The notes beneath the pieces are model-generated. The model ran no database searches and was not told where the DNA came from. It saw only the letters and a program-made list of their open reading frames with translations. From the NCBI GenBank assembly GCA_905614375.1, contig CAJQSP010000048.1, positions 1 through 5,490 of the forward strand: a DNA stretch of 5,490 bases, written 5' to 3'. Numbering within the stretch: position 1 is the stretch's first letter; each line of letters opens with the position of its first letter. This document shows positions 1 through 5,490 of this stretch, in pieces. The stretch comes from an uncultured Dehalococcoidales bacterium. GTDB taxonomy: Bacteria; Chloroflexota; Dehalococcoidia; UBA1151; UBA1328. The position numbers were made by a program, and so were the translations under genes.

Positions 1-1208
1 ACCCACAACGAATCGGATTCGGTGAATTCGATGGTTTTCGGGTGCTATTCCCGGGCGATGCTATCGGACTGAATCCAGATGAAACGACTATCGCTGGTGC
101 GCTGAAAGATGTCGGCTACTCGACCAAGATCATTGGCAAATGGCACGTTGGCGATCAGGAAGAATTCCTGCCCACCAACCACGGTTTCGATAGCTACTAT
201 GGTCTCCCTTACAGCAATGACATGGGGCGACAGGTTGAAGACCCGACAATTGACGATCACGATCGCCTTGAAGCCTTACGAAGTCGCCCCCCCCTACCTC
301 TGATCCGTGATGACGAAGTCATTCAGGAACAACCCGATCTTCGTGCTCTAACCGAGCGGTACGCCGAAGAAGCAGTAAAGTTCATTCGAGGAAACAAAGA
401 AAATCCATTCTTCCTCTATTTCGCACACATGTACGTTCACCTTCCGCTCTATGCACCAGAAAACCTCGTAAACGCTTCTGAAAACGGCGACTATGGCGCA
501 TGTGTTGCCGGTGTCGACTGGGTCGCTAAAGTGCTTTTCGACGAACTCAAACGACAGGGGGTCGACGATAACACTCTCGTTATTTTCACAAGCGACAATG
601 GCTCACGCCTGGACAATCAGGGCGGCAGTAACGGAGAACTACGAGGCAAGAAAGGCACCACTTGGGAAGGTGGACAGCGAGTTCCGTGCATCATGCGATG
701 GCCCGGCAAGATTCCGGCAGGTGAAGTTAGAAACGAACTTGTTTCTTCCATCGATTTCTTCGGAACTATCGCTGGCTTGACCAACGCCGAACTACCGCAA
801 GACCGAACAATCGACAGCAACGATATTTCATCTTTGATGTTCGCAAATGAACCAACCGAATCGCCACGTAGAGAGTTCTTTTACTACGACGGAAATACTC
901 TTGAGGGAGTGCGAGACGGCAAGTGGAAATTGCACGTTCGTAAAGTCGATGAAGAGATAAACGAGCTGTACGATCTCGGATCCGACAAGGGCGAGACAAC
1001 TAACGTGTTCGATAGTCACCCCGACGTGGTCGCCCGACTTACAGGGCTCATAGAAGCATGCCGCGTTGATCTAGGCGACAAAGTGAACGGCATCGAAGGA
1101 AACGACGTTCGCCGCGCGGGTCGAGTCGACAACCCAGACACTCTCACGCACTACGATCCTGAGCACCCGTACATCTACGCCGAATACGACAAAGCCGAAC
1201 GCGGGTAG
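1..1208 (+). CDS. Sulfatase (arylsulfatase-type), C-terminal part, 5' end outside window
   Basis: This is the C-terminal part of an alkaline-phosphatase-superfamily sulfatase, which hydrolyses sulfate esters using a formylglycine made from Cys or Ser. The frame is open from base 3, and the residues before the GTG at 42 (PQRIGFGEFDGFR) match the sulfatase stretch that follows the C/S-x-P-x-R motif. The GTG is therefore not the start, and the catalytic motif lies off the left edge. Visible family motifs are GKWHVG (Lys 138-140, His 144-146), HGFDSYYGLPYSND, the FAHMYVHLPLY segment with its active-site His, the metal-site FTSDNGS (Asp 594-596, Asn 597-599) and LRGKKGTTWEGG with its conserved Lys. 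The C-terminal GVRDGKWKLH and ELYDL segments are typical of the small C-terminal subdomain. Substrate (sulfated polysaccharide, steroid or other) cannot be read from this part. The signal peptide, if any, is out of view. It converges on the amidohydrolase with a 3-base gap. Confidence 0.95.
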   Translation, partial: PQRIGFGEFDGFRVLFPGDAIGLNPDETTIAGALKDVGYSTKIIGKWHVGDQEEFLPTNHGFDSYYGLPYSNDMGRQVEDPTIDDHDRLEALRSRPPLPLIRDDEVIQEQPDLRALTERYAEEAVKFIRGNKENPFFLYFAHMYVHLPLYAPENLVNASENGDYGACVAGVDWVAKVLFDELKRQGVDDNTLVIFTSDNGSRLDNQGGSNGELRGKKGTTWEGGQRVPCIMRWPGKIPAGEVRNELVSSIDFFGTIAGLTNAELPQDRTIDSNDISSLMFANEPTESPRREFFYYDGNTLEGVRDGKWKLHVRKVDEEINELYDLGSDKGETTNVFDSHPDVVARLTGLIEACRVDLGDKVNGIEGNDVRRAGRVDNPDTLTHYDPEHPYIYAEYDKAERG

Positions 1209-1227
1209 CTGCTACGCATCTGCGTTC
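1197..1227. terminator. Weak nested dyad over two convergent stop codons
   Basis: GTAGC at 1205-1209 and GCTAC at 1211-1215 form a dyad that contains the TAG stops of both convergent genes. It is nested inside a second pair, GAACGC at 1197-1202 and GCGTTC at 1222-1227. The internal loops are asymmetric and there is no T-run on either strand, so a role as a two-way terminator is only a possibility. It is the only symmetric element at this junction. Confidence 0.2.
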
Positions 1228-2444
1228 ACTCGTACGATGAGTCTCGGCGGGCCGCTGAGTCTCGGATCGAGATACGTCTTCATCTCTTCGGAAGTTGTCT
1301 GCACTTTGCCGTGCGTCATGACGAGCGAGATGTTGTCTTGAACCTGCAGCACGTCTATATCATCGAGCGGGTTCTTAGAGACAATCAGCAAATCAGCGTC
1401 TTTGCCCGCCTCTACCGTTCCGACCCGATCAAGAATCGACAGTGCGTCCGCTGTGTTCCGCGTCCCAGCCACAATCGCATCCATTGGTGACATGCCACAA
1501 TCAACAAATTCGGATAATTCGATCATTGCGTCGCCAGGTCCACCGTCAGTCCCCAACGCAATTTTTGTTCCCATCTTGTGTGCTTTAGCAACACCTTCTC
1601 TGTGAATTGGGTAAGCAGCTTCCATGCGCTCTTTGGTCCACGGTGATTCAACTTTCGCAACGCGTCCAATACTAGTTGTAAAAAGCGTTGGAACGAAATA
1701 GAGGTCAGCCTTGGTAATCGCCTCAAGACCTTGATCATCGATCAGTGCACCGTGATGAACCATGTGCACCTTGGCGTTAACTGCGTACTTCAAACCTTCA
1801 TGACCGTGCGCATGAGCTGCTACTGGCATATCTCGCATTCGACATTCGTCGACAAGAGCTATCAGCTCTTCCTCTGTGTAGTCGGGCCAGTGAACGCGTT
1901 CGTGCTCCCACTGAAAGCCTCCGGTTGCAGCGGTTTTGATCATTGTGCATCCTGCAGATGCAAGCTCCCGCACCGCTTTTCGAATTTCCCACGGTCCATC
2001 GGCATGACGACCACGAACATGCCCCCCTGAAGCGTTCACAACACCTGCAGTAATTTGATTAGCGCACTTGTCGACATAGCCTTCATTAATGGCATTCGTT
2101 AATTCAACCGCTGCCGGGCCACCCCCAATACTTACGACCGTCGTGACACCGGCTCCCAACGATTGCCTTAGCGTATTTATTGCGCTGAACCCGATTCGTA
2201 GATTTATCCGCACATCGTTTGGTACATCTTGATTAGGAGTCACGTGAACGTGTGCATCAATAATTCCCGGCATTGTAAATTTGCCGGTCGCATAGATGAT
2301 GCTGGCATCGGGTGGGACGACTACATTTTCGTAGGAACCAACGTCGATAATTTTCCCGTCATGTATAAGGATCGTCCCGTTGGCAATCGGTTCAGAACCT
2401 GTGCCATCGATAATCGTCGATCCGACAATCGCTTGCGTATTCAC
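1212..2444 (-). CDS. Metal-dependent amidohydrolase, imidazolonepropionase-like (COG1228 type)
   Basis: This 410-residue protein is a full-length amidohydrolase-superfamily TIM-barrel enzyme, probably cytoplasmic because no signal peptide is visible. Residues 1-58 form the beta-sandwich lead (IVGSTIIDGTG, ILIHDGKII). PGIIDAHVHV follows, with metal ligands H65 and H67. K170 in MIKTAATGG is placed where many relatives have a carboxylated bridging Lys. H211/H213 in AAHAHG, H230/H231 in VHHG and D300 in GTDGG complete the binuclear-type site. The C-terminus (TVEAGKDADLLIVSKNPLDDI) closes the sandwich domain. Relatives include imidazolonepropionase, Xaa-Pro and Xaa-Arg dipeptidases and enzymes acting on cyclic amides or carbamates, so the substrate is not predictable. 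The start is GTG, supported by GGAGG eight bases upstream. The gene is monocistronic as seen, divergent from the winged-helix gene and convergent with the sulfatase. Confidence 0.93.
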   Translation of the reverse strand: MNTQAIVGSTIIDGTGSEPIANGTILIHDGKIIDVGSYENVVVPPDASIIYATGKFTMPGIIDAHVHVTPNQDVPNDVRINLRIGFSAINTLRQSLGAGVTTVVSIGGGPAAVELTNAINEGYVDKCANQITAGVVNASGGHVRGRHADGPWEIRKAVRELASAGCTMIKTAATGGFQWEHERVHWPDYTEEELIALVDECRMRDMPVAAHAHGHEGLKYAVNAKVHMVHHGALIDDQGLEAITKADLYFVPTLFTTSIGRVAKVESPWTKERMEAAYPIHREGVAKAHKMGTKIALGTDGGPGDAMIELSEFVDCGMSPMDAIVAGTRNTADALSILDRVGTVEAGKDADLLIVSKNPLDDIDVLQVQDNISLVMTHGKVQTTSEEMKTYLDPRLSGPPRLIVRVNADA

Positions 2445-2452
2445 CGTTCAAT

Positions 2453-2457
2453 CCTCC
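2453..2457 (-). promoter_or_regulatory. Ribosome binding site of the amidohydrolase
   Basis: On the minus strand GGAGG stands eight bases before the GTG codon at 2444-2442. It is the clearest Shine-Dalgarno match in the window and fixes the non-ATG start. Confidence 0.8.
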
Positions 2458-2647
2458 GAGGATAAGCCAAGTACAGAAGGCTAAATAGGAGCCGGCTGAC
2501 AGAATGAGGGATCATCCTACTGCACCTGTTCCAGTCATGCACACAACTACAACGTCTATAAGAAAAGAGCACTCAAGCGAATGTCGAAATCAATAGCGCA
2601 AATTGCTGACCTGATCGACGATCCAGAAATCATCACTTAATCATTTG

Positions 2648-2677
2648 TTAACATATGTAGTTCAATACATGTATTAT
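2648..2677 (+). promoter_or_regulatory. Candidate sigma70-type promoter of the regulator operon
   Basis: TTAACA at 2648-2653 matches five of six bases of a -35 box. After an 18-base spacer, TATTAT at 2672-2677 matches five of six of a -10 box. An overlapping alternative -10 is TATGAT at 2675-2680. Transcription would start near 2684, about 40 bases before the TTG start codon. The rest of the 279-base gap (2445-2647) shows no convincing gene, and I could not identify a minus-strand promoter for the amidohydrolase. Confidence 0.45.
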
Positions 2678-2694
2678 GATTCATGTATTGAACT
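2659..2694. promoter_or_regulatory. Perfect 13-bp inverted repeat, probable operator
   Basis: AGTTCAATACATG at 2659-2671 is the exact reverse complement of CATGTATTGAACT at 2682-2694, with a 10-base AT-rich spacer; arm centres are 23 bp apart, about two helical turns. The left arm lies between the candidate -35 and -10 boxes and the right arm covers the predicted transcription start, the usual geometry of a repressor site. A 12-bp palindrome, AATACATGTATT (2664-2675), is embedded in the left half. The site ends 29 bases before the winged-helix gene, so autoregulation by that protein is the simplest reading. It could also affect the divergent amidohydrolase, though its start is more than 200 bases away. 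A role as an RNA hairpin is less likely: it is AT-rich and no T-run follows. Confidence 0.6.
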
Positions 2695-2723
2695 TCACTG
2701 TTTAGAAAACATAAGTAGAAATC

Positions 2724-3029
2724 TTGGCTGAAGTACCTACAATCTGGACGTTCCTGACAAATCACTCACATGTGTTGTTGGCAATTTCGAAAACTCCCGG
2801 CATCAAAGTCCGTGAGATTTCCGACCTTGTCGGCATAACAGAGCGAGCGATTCTTAGGATTTTGGGTGAATTGGACGATGCCGGATTTATCAACATCGAA
2901 AAGATCGGTCGGGAGAATCGTTACGCGGTTACTTCAGACATTCCTCTTCGCCACCCTCTTGAGCAGCACCGAACGGTAACCGAGCTCCTCCAAATGCTCT
3001 CAAAGGATGTTCCAAATGACAAATCCTGA
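2724..3029 (+). CDS. Small winged-helix DNA-binding regulator (ArsR/MarR-like fold)
   Basis: This 101-residue protein is a one-domain winged-helix transcription factor. The N-terminal W8-x-FLTNHSHVLLAI segment forms the first helix. The helix-turn-helix is about residues 28-50 (KVREISDLVGITERAIL, then RILGELDDAGFI), with recognition helix around T39-L50. The wing is residues 58-69 (IEKIGRENRYAV). After PLRHPLEQH a C-terminal helix could serve for dimerisation. No metal-binding Cys or His cluster is visible, so metal sensing of the classical ArsR kind is unlikely. The start is TTG: an in-frame TAA lies at 2712-2714, and the conserved N-terminal motif begins only eight codons in, leaving no other plausible start. 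No good Shine-Dalgarno sequence precedes it. The stop overlaps the next gene, and the perfect inverted repeat just upstream suggests autoregulation. The family is one I recognise in Chloroflexota and Actinomycetota, without an assigned ligand. Confidence 0.85.
   Translation: MAEVPTIWTFLTNHSHVLLAISKTPGIKVREISDLVGITERAILRILGELDDAGFINIEKIGRENRYAVTSDIPLRHPLEQHRTVTELLQMLSKDVPNDKS
3002..3006 (+). promoter_or_regulatory. Ribosome binding site of the small alpha/beta protein
   Basis: AAGGA lies nine bases before the ATG at 3016, within the last codons of the regulator gene. It favours that ATG over the one at 3007, which would leave no spacing, and suggests coupled translation. Confidence 0.5.
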
Positions 3030-3414
3030 AATGCCGCTCACTTCGCCAGAACACTCTCGATCAGCAACAAAAGCAACAAAAATGCAATTCATGGTAGAAC
3101 TCACACATAGTCCTGAGACCTGTATCGCCTCTCCTGGATCAAGCGATCGTGAGCGCCATGCAGAGCTATTGGGTGAGATCCAGCAAACTGCCTACAAGCA
3201 CGGAATCGAACTAGTAAACGGTTGGGCGTTTCCGATCGGCCACAAGCTTTGGTATGTGGTTAGCGCAAGCGACGCACAAGATGTCACTGACACGTTCTTC
3301 GCGGCGGAAATACACCGATGGAACACGGTACAGATCCACCCAGTGCTTGATCACAAGACTTTCAAAACCAAAGTTCTCGACGGAATTTCTGGTCGAGTAG
3401 AAATTTCGGCCTAA
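3016..3414 (+). CDS. Small alpha/beta protein of unknown function, regulator partner
   Basis: This protein of about 132 residues has no function I can name with confidence. The core from MQFMVELTHSPETC alternates strand, helix and strand: MQFMVELTH (strand), RHAELLGEIQQTAYKHGIEL (helix), NGWAFPIGHKLWYVVSA (strand pair), a second helix around DAQDVTDTFF, and NTVQIHPVLDH (strand). This pattern suggests a ferredoxin-like, dimeric alpha/beta-barrel fold as in DUF3303 or muconolactone-isomerase-like proteins; that is inference from pattern. The start at 3016 is chosen for the AAGGA before it and the 14-base overlap with the regulator. In-frame alternatives are 3007, 3031 and 3082. The 3082 start would begin directly at the conserved-looking core and drop a 22-residue Ser/Thr/Lys-rich leader. 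Co-transcription with the regulator suggests ligand sensing or a detoxifying role. A strong hairpin follows the stop. Confidence 0.75.
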   Translation: MTNPEMPLTSPEHSRSATKATKMQFMVELTHSPETCIASPGSSDRERHAELLGEIQQTAYKHGIELVNGWAFPIGHKLWYVVSASDAQDVTDTFFAAEIHRWNTVQIHPVLDHKTFKTKVLDGISGRVEISA

Positions 3415-3434
3415 GCGCTAGAAATAGAAGCGTC

Positions 3435-3471
3435 GTACCCAGTTCAAGCGTAAATCGCTCGAATTGGGTAC
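3435..3471. terminator. Strong hairpin between convergent genes, probable two-way terminator
   Basis: GTACCCAGTTCAAGCG at 3435-3450 pairs with 3456-3471 across a five-base loop (TAAAT). Fourteen of sixteen positions are Watson-Crick, one is G-T and one is A-C. It sits between the stop of the small alpha/beta protein (3414) and the stop of the RraA-like gene (3494). Neither side is followed by a clean T-run, so termination may be imperfect or aided by factors. Confidence 0.6.
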
Positions 3472-3493
3472 TAATTACGTTACCGCAGAATCG

Positions 3494-4243
3494 CTATCCG
3501 TTCGTCTTTTTCCACTCTTCGTACTCAGCTCGAGCCTCGTCTGTCATTGGGTAGTACTTACGAAGATCTCCACCCTCAGCGAGCTTGATACGTACGAACA
3601 CTTCCCACTCAGCATGTTCGCCTCCAGCCTCCGCCAATTGCTCGGCGAGTTGTGCCGGAACTACCACAGCACCATCGTCGTCAGCAATGATGATGTCGCC
3701 GGGGATTACCAGCGTTCCTGCACAATCGATCGGCACGTTGTAGGCATACGGGAACTGCACCGTCTGGGTGTGTGAATACGGCGTTACGCCCTTCATCCAC
3801 ATACCCAAACCGAGCTCTTTCGAATCGCCGAAGTCACGAATTGCTCCGTCGATCACAATACCGAGTCCACCCTTGCCTTTGAGGTAAGTCAGCATCATTT
3901 CGCCGAATACACCGCTGCTGATCTCGCCTCGCCCATCGACAACAATGATGTCGCCAGATTGGACGTGATACAGCGCGTGCCTGTGAATTTGCGATTCTGG
4001 ATCGCGGTACTCACCCTCTGGAAACTGATCTTCTCGCTTTGGCATGTACTGCAGCGTAATCGCCGGACCTACAACGCTTGTCCCGGGAACGAAAGATGTC
4101 AGCCCATCTATTGCAGAGGCCTTAATCCCTAGCTTACGAAGTTCGCCCGAAGCCGTGGCGCTACCGATCCCTTCAAGTCGCTTAATCAAGTCCTTTGAAG
4201 GACGTTCGATATCGATTTTAGCAATGGGTGTTTTGATAATCAT
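3494..4243 (-). CDS. RraA family protein (HMG/CHA-aldolase or oxaloacetate-decarboxylase-like)
   Basis: This 249-residue protein belongs to the RraA/HMG-CHA aldolase family, whose members act as class II pyruvate aldolases or oxo-acid decarboxylases; E. coli RraA itself inhibits RNase E. The name dimethylmenaquinone methyltransferase, often given to relatives, is a known misannotation. Key segments are GSATASGELRKLG (27-39), FVPGTSVVGPAITLQYMP (51-68), the GDIIVVDGRG strand, GVFGEMMLTYLKGKG with E115, and GIVIDGAIRD with the catalytic Arg136-Asp137 pair. VIPGDIIIADDDGAVVVP matches the conserved closing strands. A charged insert near 69-85 and a C-terminal tail (IKLAEGGDLRKYYP) fit the longer subgroup of about 220-260 residues and exceed classical RraA of about 160. 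The presence of E115 and R136-D137 favours an enzyme over a pure RNase regulator. The ATG at 4243 follows an in-frame stop at 4258-4256; no Shine-Dalgarno sequence is obvious. No signal peptide is visible, so it is probably cytoplasmic. Confidence 0.92.
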   Translation of the reverse strand: MIIKTPIAKIDIERPSKDLIKRLEGIGSATASGELRKLGIKASAIDGLTSFVPGTSVVGPAITLQYMPKREDQFPEGEYRDPESQIHRHALYHVQSGDIIVVDGRGEISSGVFGEMMLTYLKGKGGLGIVIDGAIRDFGDSKELGLGMWMKGVTPYSHTQTVQFPYAYNVPIDCAGTLVIPGDIIIADDDGAVVVPAQLAEQLAEAGGEHAEWEVFVRIKLAEGGDLRKYYPMTDEARAEYEEWKKTNG

Positions 4244-4330
4244 CGGCGGTGGCTTTCACGTTGTAGCAAGGTGCAATGTAAGTACGTCCAGCACTCTAAG
4301 CTGTTCCCAACCTGTTGGAAGATTGTTCAA

Positions 4331-4368
4331 TAGGACTACTCGAATAGTTATTTATTCGAGTAGTCCTA
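4331..4368. promoter_or_regulatory. Perfect 16-bp inverted repeat upstream of the RraA-like gene
   Basis: TAGGACTACTCGAATA at 4331-4346 is the exact reverse complement of TATTCGAGTAGTCCTA at 4353-4368, with a six-base spacer. It lies about 90 bases upstream of the RraA-like start and downstream of the repeat-protein gene, both on the minus strand. It may be an operator, a 5' leader hairpin or a second terminator for the upstream gene; no T-run follows it on either strand, which weakens the last. A smaller imperfect dyad (TTCC-C-AAC at 4304-4311 with GTTGGAA at 4314-4320) lies between it and the gene. The 294-base gap 4244-4537 holds these elements and the hairpin at 4477-4515, and I see no gene in it. 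Confidence 0.6.
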
Positions 4369-4476
4369 AATTGCTTAGTCCATGACGGCTAATCTGAACT
4401 TTCCTTCGACATTCGCGGACTCGTCACTTGCGATTTTCCAAACACAACATTCTGCTAACCATTCGTGACTTAAATA

Positions 4477-4515
4477 ACTTTGGCCGAATCAGGAAATTCC
4501 CGATCCGGCCAAAGT
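4477..4515 (-). terminator. Hairpin after the repeat-protein gene, probable terminator
   Basis: ACTTTGGCCG at 4477-4486 pairs perfectly with CGGCCAAAGT at 4506-4515, and the interior adds further pairs (4488-4490 with 4502-4504, GGA with TCC at 4492-4494 and 4498-4500). It begins 22 bases after the TAG stop of the minus-strand gene. On that strand the stem is followed by TATTTAAG, only a short AT-rich tail. Position and GC-rich stem make a terminator the best reading. Confidence 0.6.
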
Positions 4516-4537
4516 ATTTACTGCCTATTTGTAAGGG

Positions 4538-5490
<953 letters not shown>

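Noticed and set aside
42..44. GTG as start codon of the sulfatase
   Set aside because: The frame is open upstream to the window edge and those codons encode sulfatase-like sequence. The catalytic formylglycine motif must lie upstream, so the gene is cut by the window and does not start here.
2581..2640. Possible 19-codon open frame (ATG to TAA) in the gap before the winged-helix gene; the frame is open without a start back to 2500
   Set aside because: It has no clear ribosome site and no recognisable product, and short frames like this occur by chance. It could be a small peptide gene or a gene remnant, but nothing supports either.
4325..4332. The 8-mer GTTCAATA occurs here and in the regulator operator (2660-2667), hinting at a shared binding site
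   Set aside because: The match is short and AT-rich and overlaps only the edge of the 16-bp inverted repeat; the rest of the two palindromes differ. Chance is the better explanation.

Overview
The window looks like a stretch of a bacterial chromosome with roughly balanced base composition, dense genes and short gaps. It holds six genes, two of them cut by the window edges. The mix is a formylglycine-type sulfatase, a COG1228-like amidohydrolase, a RraA/HMG-aldolase-like protein and a small winged-helix regulator with a W-x-FLTNH N-terminus. It resembles genomic regions of marine Chloroflexota such as the SAR202 clade, or possibly marine Actinomycetota. This assignment rests on remembered family distribution and is tentative; no rRNA or other taxonomic marker is present.

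Layout: (1) bases 1-1208, plus strand, the C-terminal part of a sulfatase whose N-terminus and catalytic Cys/Ser motif lie left of the window. (2) 1212-2444, minus strand, a complete metal-dependent amidohydrolase with a GTG start and a clear ribosome binding site; its stop is 3 bases from the sulfatase stop. (3) 2445-2723, a gap holding a candidate promoter interleaved with a perfect 13-bp inverted repeat. (4) 2724-3029 and 3016-3414, plus strand, a two-gene operon of a winged-helix regulator and a small alpha/beta protein with overlapping ends. (5) 3435-3471, a strong hairpin between convergent genes. (6) 3494-4243, minus strand, a RraA-family protein. (7) 4244-4537, a gap with a perfect 16-bp inverted repeat and a terminator-like hairpin. 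(8) 4538 to the window end, minus strand, the C-terminal part of a tandem-repeat protein with a 16-residue unit and an alanine-rich tail ending in 13 consecutive alanines.

The sulfatase, amidohydrolase and RraA-like protein suggest scavenging of organic compounds: sulfate-ester removal, cleavage of a C-N or related bond, and possibly aldol or decarboxylation chemistry on oxo-acids. They are not co-transcribed, so a shared pathway is only an inference. The regulator pair looks like a self-contained, autoregulated ligand-responsive unit. The repeat protein is unrelated in style to the rest and is the least explained element here. Nothing in the window shows a phage, transposon, CRISPR array or RNA gene.
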